The notes under the pieces are model-generated. The model had not been told where the DNA came from. It made no database searches and saw nothing but the letters and a program-made list of their open reading frames with translations. A DNA stretch of 64,000 nucleotides, taken from contig NZ_PVNO01000013.1 in assembly GCF_002993325.1 (NCBI RefSeq), forward strand, positions 62,001-126,000. The letters run 5' to 3'. A program made the position numbers and the translations under genes. Each line of letters begins with the position of its first letter. Within the stretch, counting starts at the first letter, position 1. This stretch comes from Alteromonas gracilis. GTDB taxonomy: Bacteria; Pseudomonadota; Gammaproteobacteria; Enterobacterales; Alteromonadaceae. Positions 19,988-27,763 of the stretch are shown piece by piece.

Positions 19988-21073
19988 CTATATAACAGTT
20001 AACGCTTTATGGCGTAATGAGTTCGTAATGTCTTGTTTGTGAGGAAGCGTTGCAACAACTACTGCTTCGACCTGTTCAGTCATCAAATTTTCTGGAGAAA
20101 CAATGGAAAAGGAAAAGCACTTTCCAGTTAAGTACGTATCAACAACTTGTTTAATAACAATGTGGGGAAGCTTTTGTTCTAGCGCTTTAATAATTCGTCT
20201 TCCACGCGCCCCAGCTCCCCAAATGGCAATTTGACCACTGGTAGTAAATGTTTCTTTTAGTTTTTCGAGGATGGCATGGTCTTCACTATCAAGAAACAAT
20301 GACAACGTATTGTTCTCGAAAGGTATATTTTCAAAAAACCTCCTATATTGCTCTGTGTAAGGGTGTGCTGAAGAAAGATGCCATGGTTTTTCTTGACCAG
20401 TAAAATGTACCACCACGGGCGAAGTAACATCTGAATGCATTATTGTGTAAGTTTGCGCGTTAAACTTTGCGTCTAAATAGTGAGCCTGTTCATCAAGCAC
20501 CTTATTTAATACATCCTGGTCATTGTATTCCCATTGCTCTCTTGAACTATGAACAGACGTCAAATGTTGAAACGTATCATTTTCTCGCCACTTCGCTAGA
20601 TCTATAAGCATTACGCCAGCATTAAAATAACTTTTTGAGGAAAGCGCTATTTTTTCCGGCCTGTTTTGAGACATTAAGGAATGATCCTCGACAACACCAA
20701 CCGTTTTGCCGTCAAGTGACTCATCCCAAAGTGTCTTTATGTCACCTGTGACGAGAATATCAGCATCCAGATAAACGACCCTATCCAACTGTGGCAATAT
20801 TTCAGCAAGTGCATAACGAATGAAAGTAATGCCATTTAAGCGCCCTTGGTAACGTTCACTAAGTTTGCCTTCCGTTATGTTCGCCTTGTAAGCAATAAAA
20901 TTGATCGTTACCTTTTCACTTTCTAGCATTCTTAGACATCGTTTTACCTTAGAAGATAAATTGCCGACAACATTAAGGGATACACACGAGTCGGTATTTT
21001 TAATAAGGCTGGCAAGGCTCACCGCTAAATAAGGTGCAAAATTATCATCGATACAAAAAGCGACATTTATCAT
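19988..21073 (-). CDS. GT8-family glycosyltransferase with C-terminal Rossmann-like module
   Basis: Glycosyltransferase of 361 residues, similar to LgtC/LPS galactosyl- and glucosyltransferases. The GT8 domain (1-255) has the N-terminal INVAFCIDDNFAPYLAVSL, the DxD motif in YLDADILV (D103, D105), FNAGVMLIDL, and the C-terminal HFTGQEKPWH. Residues 280-361 carry the shared module (AIWGAGARGRR, then VVVATLPHKQDI). Donors of this family are usually UDP-hexoses; the acceptor is presumably a flagellin glycan. Its leader of about 180 bases starts at the promoter at 21260-21286. Confidence 0.85.
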   Translation of the reverse strand: MINVAFCIDDNFAPYLAVSLASLIKNTDSCVSLNVVGNLSSKVKRCLRMLESEKVTINFIAYKANITEGKLSERYQGRLNGITFIRYALAEILPQLDRVVYLDADILVTGDIKTLWDESLDGKTVGVVEDHSLMSQNRPEKIALSSKSYFNAGVMLIDLAKWRENDTFQHLTSVHSSREQWEYNDQDVLNKVLDEQAHYLDAKFNAQTYTIMHSDVTSPVVVHFTGQEKPWHLSSAHPYTEQYRRFFENIPFENNTLSLFLDSEDHAILEKLKETFTTSGQIAIWGAGARGRRIIKALEQKLPHIVIKQVVDTYLTGKCFSFSIVSPENLMTEQVEAVVVATLPHKQDITNSLRHKALTVI

Positions 21074-21259
21074 TTTTATGACCTCTAAATTAGCAGTAAC
21101 AAGAAGGAGTACGTCAAATTTGTGTTCTACATGTCAAACTACTGGGGAGTAAAAATTTATGTTCCTGATAGGCAAACTAAAGCTATAGACAGTAAATAAA
21201 GCCTTACTTGTCGCTTCATAAACACATAGTAAACACATAAACTCTAATCGAAAAAATTT

Positions 21260-21286
21260 GTATCGGCTCATTGTAATAAAACTATA
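21260..21286 (-). promoter_or_regulatory. FliA (sigma-28) promoter of the GT8-methyltransferase operon
   Basis: Minus strand: -35 TATAGTTT (7 of 8 against TAAAGTTT), exact 11-base spacer, -10 GCCGATAC (7 of 8). It drives the gene starting at 21073. Confidence 0.75.
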
Positions 21287-21299
21287 GAAACCATTTCGT

Positions 21300-21326
21300 T
21301 AAGGGTTACTATAGTTTTGCCGATAC
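21300..21326 (+). promoter_or_regulatory. FliA (sigma-28) promoter of the phosphoramidate operon
   Basis: Plus strand: -35 TAAGGGTT (6 of 8), 11-base spacer, -10 GCCGATAC (7 of 8). It lies 51 bases upstream of the ATG at 21378, placing the six-gene operon under the flagellar late sigma factor. Confidence 0.7.
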
Positions 21327-21377
21327 AAGACTTAAAGCATTTGTAATGGCGCTGAATATGCGCGAATAACGAGTAAT

Positions 21378-21860
21378 ATGACACTTCAAACTTCAAATAG
21401 ACACGAGCAAGACATACCTTCGGTCTCAATCGAAGACTCATTGGTTGCATATCAAGCTAAAATAAAAAGTGTGATGCAGAAAATTGAAGGCGATGATTAT
21501 TCCATCAGAGCCGCACTGGAACAATACTTGAGTGCCCAACAAATGCAGTGGGTCTTGAGTGAACAAGCTATCCGAAGGCTAGAAAAGCGATTCGTACTTC
21601 GTAGCGACTTAGCGGTAAAAGGAGAGCCGCTTATGAAAAACCTTACTGCTGACCAAGCTATAGTCGTTGGTACTTTTCTACTTGAAGTACTGAACAGTGA
21701 ATGCGAGAAAAACCAAGACTTAAATTCGCTCAATAGCGCAGTAAGACTTACTGATTACTTACTCTCTTTTTCAATTGTACACATTAGAAATAAGGCGCCA
21801 CTGAAAAGAGTACTTGGCGACTTGTTGAATATTCTAGAGGCATTGTCTAATGAGCAGTAA
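21378..21860 (+). CDS. Uncharacterised 160-residue protein heading the phosphoramidate operon
   Basis: I do not recognise this family. The 160-residue protein is soluble, probably mostly helical, with no signal peptide or membrane segment. Its C-terminal half (about 85-155) is leucine-rich and amphipathic (DQAIVVGTFLLEVLNSE, LTDYLLSF, LLNILEAL). It is the first gene after the FliA promoter and overlaps the formyltransferase-like gene by 11 bases. By position it could be an adaptor, chaperone or regulator of this pathway or of the flagellin glycosyltransferases; no function is assigned. Confidence 0.7.
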   Translation: MTLQTSNRHEQDIPSVSIEDSLVAYQAKIKSVMQKIEGDDYSIRAALEQYLSAQQMQWVLSEQAIRRLEKRFVLRSDLAVKGEPLMKNLTADQAIVVGTFLLEVLNSECEKNQDLNSLNSAVRLTDYLLSFSIVHIRNKAPLKRVLGDLLNILEALSNEQ

Positions 21861-22617
21861 TACTGACATTGGTTTTATTTCAATGCCTGGAGCTAGAGCT
21901 CTAGCTTACATGGACGTGTTTTCTGAGCTAAATAAATTTCCATCATGTATTTTAAAACTGAGTAACCCACACCTGAATAAATCGTTAACGACATTAAAAG
22001 GTATTTCTCAGTCTTACATTTCAATGAAAAACGATGAAGAGACATTGTCGAAACATGCAAGCATTCCGTTGTATTCAATCAACGCCAGTGATATCAACGA
22101 CGATATCGTTTTAGCGCTCATAAGAGAAACAGGGATCAAAACGTGGATTTTTAGTGGTGGAGGTATTGTAAAACCGCATTTTTTTAAAGCTGGCATCCGC
22201 TTTTTACATATACACCCAGGTCAATTACCGGAAGTTAGGGGAAGCACTTGCTTCTATTACTCACTGTTATGCGACAATACTTTGGCAGCAACAGCATTTT
22301 TTTTAACCGAAGAAATTGACGCCGGCGAGCCTATCTTCTGCCAACATTTCCATATCAACCTACCAAATGAGATCCTCAACGCAACTTATATGGATTATGT
22401 CATCGACCCGTGGGTTAGAGCACAAACACTAAAACGTGTTTGGCAGTCTTGGCCCAACATATCCGATATAAAAAAAACCAGCAGTAAGCACAAAAGCAAA
22501 GCGCCTAGCCCTCGAGCTTGTTATGTCATGCACCCACTTTTAAGAATGATGACAATAAACAAAGTGACCAATCGTTTCGACCCTCTCAGCCCAAAAGGAT
22601 TATTCATAAATGAGTAA
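21850..22617 (+). CDS. Formyltransferase-like protein
   Basis: 255 residues of the methionyl-tRNA/GART formyltransferase fold, as used for N-formylation of amino sugars with formyl-tetrahydrofolate. The active-site loop reads FLHIHPGQLPEVRGS (118-132): His122 and downstream Asp157 (EEIDAGEPIF) fit the catalytic pair, but the usual Asn two residues before His is His120. The C-terminal 60 residues are basic and lysine-rich. It overlaps both neighbours (11 bases upstream, 8 downstream). It may formylate the 4-amine of the PseC product, for which no PseH is visible, or act elsewhere. Confidence 0.7.
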   Translation: MSSNTDIGFISMPGARALAYMDVFSELNKFPSCILKLSNPHLNKSLTTLKGISQSYISMKNDEETLSKHASIPLYSINASDINDDIVLALIRETGIKTWIFSGGGIVKPHFFKAGIRFLHIHPGQLPEVRGSTCFYYSLLCDNTLAATAFFLTEEIDAGEPIFCQHFHINLPNEILNATYMDYVIDPWVRAQTLKRVWQSWPNISDIKKTSSKHKSKAPSPRACYVMHPLLRMMTINKVTNRFDPLSPKGLFINE

Positions 22618-23149
22618 TACAGCAAAAGGCCAAGTAATTTGGCTGACAGGTCTTTCTGGCGCAGGCAAATCGACGATAGCAGAAAAACTTATTACATTAT
22701 TCAAAGCGCGAAACCTCACTCCTGTGGTCCTTGATGGCGATCAAGTTAGGGCTGCTATTCAAGATCCACATTGGCAATTTGACGAAGCTAGCAGGCTGCG
22801 TGGTTCTTATATTTATGCTCGTCTTGCATCGCTTTTCGCTTCTCAAGGCCACTTGGTTATTGTACCAACTATTAGTATGTTCGAAGAAGTAAGGCAATGG
22901 AATAGGCTGCATAATGCGGGATATTTCGAAGTGTATTTAAAGACGAGCCAAGATGTAAGGCGTAAGCGCGATCCAAAAAAACTTTATGCGTCACACAATC
23001 AAGGAAAAAACGCAAAAATGCCAGGATTGGATCTGAACGTTGAGCTTCCTACGTCTCCTGACCTCACTATCGTTAATGAAGGCGATATTACTACCGCAGA
23101 TAGTGTCGCAAGACACATATTTGATGCATTCAGCGAGCAATGTTTATGA
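22610..23149 (+). CDS. APS-kinase-like protein, probable cytidine diphosphoramidate kinase
   Basis: P-loop kinase of 179 residues, family of CysC: Walker A GLSGAGKST (14-22), LDGDQVRAAI, and TISMFEEVRQWNR. No sulfate-activation genes are near. Its three downstream neighbours match the other enzymes of the C. jejuni phosphoramidate pathway, where the APS-kinase-like Cj1415 phosphorylates the 3'-OH of cytidine diphosphoramidate. That activity is therefore inferred here from family plus context. It overlaps the next gene by an ATGA tetranucleotide (23146-23149). Confidence 0.8.
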   Translation: MSNTAKGQVIWLTGLSGAGKSTIAEKLITLFKARNLTPVVLDGDQVRAAIQDPHWQFDEASRLRGSYIYARLASLFASQGHLVIVPTISMFEEVRQWNRLHNAGYFEVYLKTSQDVRRKRDPKKLYASHNQGKNAKMPGLDLNVELPTSPDLTIVNEGDITTADSVARHIFDAFSEQCL

Positions 23150-25503
23150 GTTACTCTGACAATATAGTTACGCTTTCACGTAGCGAGCTTTCGTTAGCTT
23201 CCTCTAAGGCAGAAGTGCTAAATAGTTTGTATGGCAGACTAAAAAGCGCATCAGTACTCCCACTTAATTTTTTTACGTTTGCAGAGTGGAAACGTGGTGG
23301 TGATAAACATATTCATGCAGCTAAGCAATTAGGCGCAGAGCTAATTGTTCGTTCTAGTTGTTTGAATGAAGACACCGACTGTAGTAGTCAAGCTGGTAAA
23401 TACACTTCGTTACTACATGTTAAAAACACAACTGAAGCTTTAAGTCACGCAATAAGCAAAGTGTTCGAATCTTATGGCGATGCACAAAATGACGATCAAG
23501 TATTTATTCAGCCAATGCTTGATACACCTGACTTTGTTGGTGTTGCCTTTAATAGAGAACCGAATAGTAATGGAAACTACTATGTTATTAGTGCTGATAC
23601 TACCGGTGATACACAATCGGTTACATCAGGCGCAGATTCAACGATACAGAATTGGTTCATAAGGCACGATGCAAAACCTGAGGAAAAATGGCTAGTTCAA
23701 GTGATAGCACTATTTGAAGAACTACACACGCTGTTTGGTACATGCCCACTGGATATCGAATTTGCCATCAAGAAAAATAAGGTTTTTCTATTACAGGTAC
23801 GGCCTCTTTTGTTAGCGCTAAAACAAGAAAGCCAAGAATCAAAAAGTAATACAAAACAATACGAGCTAGAGCTTTCCTGTATTGAGAAAAAGCTTAAACG
23901 TATGTCTACCCGCCACCCGTACCTTTGCGGCGAGCAAACGCTATTTGGCGTTATGCCAGATTGGAACCCTGCAGAAATTATTGGCGTAAAACCCAAACCA
24001 CTCGCTCTTTCTCTCTATAAGGAATTAGTTACAGACCGCGTATGGGCGCAACAGCGGTTTAACTATGGTTACAGAAACGTGTATAACCATCCTCTTCTTT
24101 TAGTGTTAGGCGGTACGCCTTTCGTTGATATTAGAGCTAGTTTTAACTCATTTATCCCTAACACCTTGGCAGAACCATTGGCTGAAAAGCTCGTTAATCA
24201 TTACCTTAATACACTAAAAGCGTCACCGCACCTCCACGACAAAGTCGAGTTCAGCATTGTTTTATCCTGTTTCAATTTCGGACTAAAAGGCCAGCTTGAT
24301 GAACTTAAGCAGTGCGGATTTAGTCAGTCTGAATGTAATGAAATACAACGCGCACTAATTGTACTTACCGATAATGTGATTACCGATAAAAATAGTGTTT
24401 TTCATCAAGATATAAAGAAAATAGATGAACTTGAAAAAAGGCAGGATCAAATAATTCAGTCTGACTTGAATAAAATAGACAAAATATATTGGCTAATAGA
24501 AGACTGCAAAAACTATGGCACACTTCCATTTGCGGGACTTGCAAGAGCCGGTTTTATTGCCATTCAGCTACTAAAGTCAATGTGCGAAAGCAAATTAATA
24601 ACCCAATGTGATTACGATAGCTTCTTACACAGCGTAAAAACCGTTAGTTCTGCATTGCTCGATGATAGCAAAACAATGCAGCGTGACTTACTCATTAAAA
24701 AATACGGGCATTTACGACCTGGAACATATGACATTACCTCTAAACGTTATGACGAAGAGCCTGGCAGTTATTTTTCGACAACCAAAGGTTTCAGTGACAA
24801 ATTAAATAAGTTCGCATTGTCATTAGAACAGCTAAATAACATTAATGAGGCGCTATCACGTAGCAACCTCTCTTGCGACGCCGTTACATTGTTCAACTTT
24901 ATAAAAAACGCTATTGAAGCGCGTGAATACGGAAAATTTGTTTTCTCTCGAAGTTTAAGTCAAACACTGGTACTTATTGAGCAGCTAGGCAGTCAGGTGG
25001 GCTTTAGCCGTGACGACTTAGCATTCGCTGACATCAAAGAAATTTTGCGATTACAGTCAACGAGTCACAGCGCTACGGCAACATTAGCTAGCACAATTAC
25101 TCTCGGCAAGGAGTATTATGAGATGTGCCAGAAGATAAAATTGCCGGCACTAATTCGACGCCCCTCTGATGCCCAGTTTTATCAAGTGCTTGCCGAAGAA
25201 CCCAACTTCGTTACTTCTGGCTGCATCACGGCTCCGGTTTGTACCAATATTGATCCAAATTCGGTAGCAGGAAAAATTGTTTTTATTGAGGCTGCTGACC
25301 CCGGATTCGACTGGTTGTTTTCTTATGAGATAGCAGGGTTAGTTACACAGTTTGGCGGACTAAATTCACATATGGCTATTCGAGCACAAGAACTCAATGT
25401 ACCTGCGGTTATAGGTGCAGGAGAGTGGTGGTTTAAGAAATGGAAAAATGCAGAAATGCTAAAAATTGACTGCCAATGTCAAAAGGTTCATATCATTTCA
25501 TGA
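23146..25503 (+). CDS. PEP-synthase-like protein, probable L-glutamine kinase
   Basis: 785 residues from ATG 23146, chosen for the ATGA overlap with the kinase gene; an ATG two codons earlier is possible. N-terminal ATP-grasp domain of the PPDK/PEP synthase type (about 1-230: ELIVRSSCLNEDTDCSSQAGKY; LDIEFAIKKNKVFLLQVRP), a long helical middle, and a C-terminal swivelling His domain ending GGLNSHMAIRAQEL with the phospho-His near 742. The pyruvate/PEP-binding barrel is absent, so it is not a true PEP synthase. C. jejuni Cj1418 with this architecture phosphorylates the amide of L-glutamine; the same first step is inferred here. Confidence 0.82.
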   Translation: MSYSDNIVTLSRSELSLASSKAEVLNSLYGRLKSASVLPLNFFTFAEWKRGGDKHIHAAKQLGAELIVRSSCLNEDTDCSSQAGKYTSLLHVKNTTEALSHAISKVFESYGDAQNDDQVFIQPMLDTPDFVGVAFNREPNSNGNYYVISADTTGDTQSVTSGADSTIQNWFIRHDAKPEEKWLVQVIALFEELHTLFGTCPLDIEFAIKKNKVFLLQVRPLLLALKQESQESKSNTKQYELELSCIEKKLKRMSTRHPYLCGEQTLFGVMPDWNPAEIIGVKPKPLALSLYKELVTDRVWAQQRFNYGYRNVYNHPLLLVLGGTPFVDIRASFNSFIPNTLAEPLAEKLVNHYLNTLKASPHLHDKVEFSIVLSCFNFGLKGQLDELKQCGFSQSECNEIQRALIVLTDNVITDKNSVFHQDIKKIDELEKRQDQIIQSDLNKIDKIYWLIEDCKNYGTLPFAGLARAGFIAIQLLKSMCESKLITQCDYDSFLHSVKTVSSALLDDSKTMQRDLLIKKYGHLRPGTYDITSKRYDEEPGSYFSTTKGFSDKLNKFALSLEQLNNINEALSRSNLSCDAVTLFNFIKNAIEAREYGKFVFSRSLSQTLVLIEQLGSQVGFSRDDLAFADIKEILRLQSTSHSATATLASTITLGKEYYEMCQKIKLPALIRRPSDAQFYQVLAEEPNFVTSGCITAPVCTNIDPNSVAGKIVFIEAADPGFDWLFSYEIAGLVTQFGGLNSHMAIRAQELNVPAVIGAGEWWFKKWKNAEMLKIDCQCQKVHIIS

Positions 25504-26099
25504 ACACCATTTTTGTTACTCAGCGTGTAGATATTCTACAAGATCGAAATGAAACGCGAGACAGCTTAGATCAGAAGTGGGTATTGTTACTCATGCACTG
25601 CGGACTACTTCCAATTCTGATTCCCAATAATGTGCAAGCAGCAGAAGCACTATATAAGACAATATCACCGTCTGGACTTCTTCTCACTGGCGGCAACTCC
25701 TTGGTAACGTATGGAGGAGACGCACCGCTGAGAGATGCTACTGAAAAACGTCTTTTAGACATATTCATTACAGCGCAAAAACCTGTGTTAGGTGTGTGTC
25801 GTGGTATGCAAGTTATTCAAGATAAATACGGACAAGCACTAACGCCAATAACCGGACACATTGCTCAAAAGCAGCAAATTAAGCACAAAGGTATTTTACG
25901 CACTGTGAATAGTTATCACGAGCTAGGTACACGTAATAACAACACTTTATTAAGCATAGACGCGCAATCTCAAGATGGGGTGATCAAAGCGATATCACAC
26001 CCGAACGCCCCTGTCGTCGGCATTATGTGGCACCCAGAAAGAGAAGAAGAATTCTGTGAGCATGACATCAAATTTATAAAAGAGTTTTTTAGCCAATGA
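25500..26099 (+). CDS. Class I glutamine amidotransferase-like hydrolase, probable CDP-glutamine hydrolase
   Basis: 199 residues of the peptidase C26 group: nucleophile C100 in VLGVCRGMQ, and H178/E180 in MWHPERE. Start at ATG 25500, overlapping the previous stop by four bases; an earlier ATG at 25476 would extend further into that gene. In C. jejuni, Cj1417 of this family cleaves gamma-glutamyl-CDP-amidate to give cytidine diphosphoramidate and glutamate. Alone it would be called a gamma-Glu-GABA hydrolase; the neighbours make the phosphoramidate role more likely. Confidence 0.82.
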   Translation: MNTIFVTQRVDILQDRNETRDSLDQKWVLLLMHCGLLPILIPNNVQAAEALYKTISPSGLLLTGGNSLVTYGGDAPLRDATEKRLLDIFITAQKPVLGVCRGMQVIQDKYGQALTPITGHIAQKQQIKHKGILRTVNSYHELGTRNNNTLLSIDAQSQDGVIKAISHPNAPVVGIMWHPEREEEFCEHDIKFIKEFFSQ

Positions 26100-26860
26100 A
26101 AGCAGTCATTCTGGTAGCTGGGCTCGGCAGTCGCCTTCGCCCGTACACAAACGCACTTCCGAAAGCCCTGGTTCCTGTAAACGGCACTCCTTTGCTTGAT
26201 TATCAGCTTTCTTCATTAAGAAAGCGGGGCATCAATAATATTAGCTTAGTGACAGGTTATCTTCCCGATGCATTTGAGCAATATCAATTACCTTGCTTTT
26301 ACAACGAACAGTACGCAAACAGCAATATGGTTTATTCATTAATGCGAGCACGTGTGCTCTTTGACAGCAAAGAAGATCTATTAGTTTGTTACGGCGACAT
26401 TGTATATAACCAAGATACCCTTAATCGTATTTTAGATACACAAGGCTCACTGGTTGTTTCGGCAGACTTAGATTGGCTTTCCTTATGGAAGCTTAGGATG
26501 GAAGACCCTTTCAGTGATGCTGAATCCTTCGTCATGGAGAAAGATAGTCATAAAATTGTTTCTTTAGGTCAAAGCATTACCACTGATGAAGATGCGCAGG
26601 CTCAATATATAGGTTTGTTAAAGGTATCTGCAGCATTTCAAAATGAGTGGCTTACTGCATTTGACCAAATGCCAGCATCAAAGTCTCAAAATTTATATAT
26701 GACTGATTTTATTCAATCCCTAATAGATAATGGTCATGATGTTACTGCATCTCTTCATAGCGGTGGTTGGTTGGAAGTAGATAGTGTTGAAGATAAAGCC
26801 TGCTACGAGTCATCAAAAAAAATAAAAGCGTTCTTAGATAGCATCAAACCTAGCGATTGA
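26096..26860 (+). CDS. Sugar-nucleotidyltransferase-like protein, probable CTP:phosphoglutamine cytidylyltransferase
   Basis: 254 residues with the nucleotidyltransferase signature VAGLGSRLRPYTNALPKAL (residues 7-25), CYGDIVYN (metal-binding Asp) and GGWLEVDSVED near the C-terminus. It resembles LicC-type CTP:phosphocholine enzymes. It overlaps the amidotransferase gene by four bases and ends the operon. In C. jejuni, Cj1416 of this family makes CDP-L-glutamine from L-glutamine phosphate; the same is inferred here. A phosphocholine role is less likely because no choline kinase or transporter is present in the window. Confidence 0.82.
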   Translation: MKAVILVAGLGSRLRPYTNALPKALVPVNGTPLLDYQLSSLRKRGINNISLVTGYLPDAFEQYQLPCFYNEQYANSNMVYSLMRARVLFDSKEDLLVCYGDIVYNQDTLNRILDTQGSLVVSADLDWLSLWKLRMEDPFSDAESFVMEKDSHKIVSLGQSITTDEDAQAQYIGLLKVSAAFQNEWLTAFDQMPASKSQNLYMTDFIQSLIDNGHDVTASLHSGGWLEVDSVEDKACYESSKKIKAFLDSIKPSD

Positions 26861-26936
26861 CTGCTGGCGTGCTTAAACACAACGAAGATGTTGCTCTGAC
26901 GATGTAAGACTGATTAAAGACAAAACCGTCTTGTTG

Positions 26937-26970
26937 CACTCCCTTTATCTCGCACAATAATAAGGGAGTG
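26937..26970. terminator. Hairpin between convergent operons
   Basis: CACTCCCTT (26937-26945) pairs with AAGGGAGTG (26962-26970) between the phosphoramidate operon (plus) and the convergent methyltransferase (minus). Short T-rich stretches follow on both sides (GCCGTTTTTAGG on plus, GACGGTTTTGTC on minus), so it may work in both directions. Confidence 0.55.
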
Positions 26971-26994
26971 AACTGCCGTTTTTAGGCATTGACA

Positions 26995-27762
26995 TTACTT
27001 AACACGTTTGATCCACGCTCCTGGCCAGTGCGTTATATTATCAGTAAGCTCACTTTCATTAAACGGCCATTCAGGCTGAACGATTTCAAAGCGGTCATCT
27101 CTTTTCACGAAATCTGCCGCTGCGCGAGTTGGATTATCTGTATCCCAGTTTGCTCCTCCTCTTGGCACGTCACTTAAATCCTGCATTATGCCATCTGTAG
27201 CAACAATGTAAGAACCAACAGAAACAAGTTCGGCATAGGCTTCAAGCTCGCTGAGTACGTGTTGATAGGTATGGTTAGAATCAAGTATGACCAGTACTGT
27301 CTCATCCTCTTTAACCATGCTCTTAATGTCTGCCACTACCTTTTCGTCGGTAGAGCTACCTTCAACAAGCTCTATTCGATGAAATAGAGGATGGGCTTCT
27401 ATTGCCGCCCTGTTATGAGGACGAATTTCAATATCTATCCCAATTACACGTCCTTTATCTAAAGCCTGCATTAAACTTGCGTAAAACACTAACGAGCCAC
27501 CGTGTGCTACACCTGTTTCTACAATTACATCGGGCTGAAGCTGATAAATAACTTCCTGCATGCGTATCATGTCTTCTGGAAGTTGAATTACAGGACGACC
27601 AAACCAACTAAAGGTATAGACATACTTTTGGTTCCACCCTACTTTTACCCAATATTTCGAGAGCGCCTCAAATGCTTCTTTCGAATAAAGCGGCAACGTT
27701 TTGGTTGCATCACCATCTTGTGTACTTAGTGTCTTTTCTTCTGTATCGATCGTGATTTTCAT
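26995..27762 (-). CDS. CmcI-like SAM-dependent methyltransferase
   Basis: 255 residues of the cephalosporin hydroxylase/rhamnosyl O-methyltransferase family. SAM-binding motif VETGVAHGGSLVFYASLM, then VIGIDIEIR, and a metal-site-like VILDSNHTYQHVLSELE and VATDGIMQDL. It is the last gene of the ten-gene minus-strand operon, one base after the epimerase gene. Family members O-methylate sugar hydroxyls, so the likely target is the C-methyl deoxyhexose made by its neighbours. Methylation of phosphoramidate cannot be excluded. Confidence 0.8.
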   Translation of the reverse strand: MKITIDTEEKTLSTQDGDATKTLPLYSKEAFEALSKYWVKVGWNQKYVYTFSWFGRPVIQLPEDMIRMQEVIYQLQPDVIVETGVAHGGSLVFYASLMQALDKGRVIGIDIEIRPHNRAAIEAHPLFHRIELVEGSSTDEKVVADIKSMVKEDETVLVILDSNHTYQHVLSELEAYAELVSVGSYIVATDGIMQDLSDVPRGGANWDTDNPTRAAADFVKRDDRFEIVQPEWPFNESELTDNITHWPGAWIKRVK

Positions 27763-27763
27763 T

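Larger units (their letters stand above)
21258..21328. repeat. Large inverted repeat made of two back-to-back FliA promoters
   Basis: TTGTATCGGC (21258-21267) pairs with GCCGATACAA (21319-21328), and AAAACTATAG (21278-21287) pairs with CTATAGTTTT (21309-21318); a 10-base bulge lies in the left arm. The arms contain the -10 element of each divergent promoter. It is in the 304-base gap between the GT8 gene and the 21378 gene; nothing else was recognised there. Confidence 0.8.

Noticed and set aside
22610-23149. Sulfate assimilation role (CysC) for the APS-kinase-like gene
   Set aside because: No cysD, cysN or cysH is near, and the three following genes match the phosphoramidate pathway instead.
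23146-25503. Central-metabolism PEP synthase
   Set aside because: The PEP/pyruvate-binding TIM barrel expected after the His domain is missing; the protein ends about 43 residues past the His motif.
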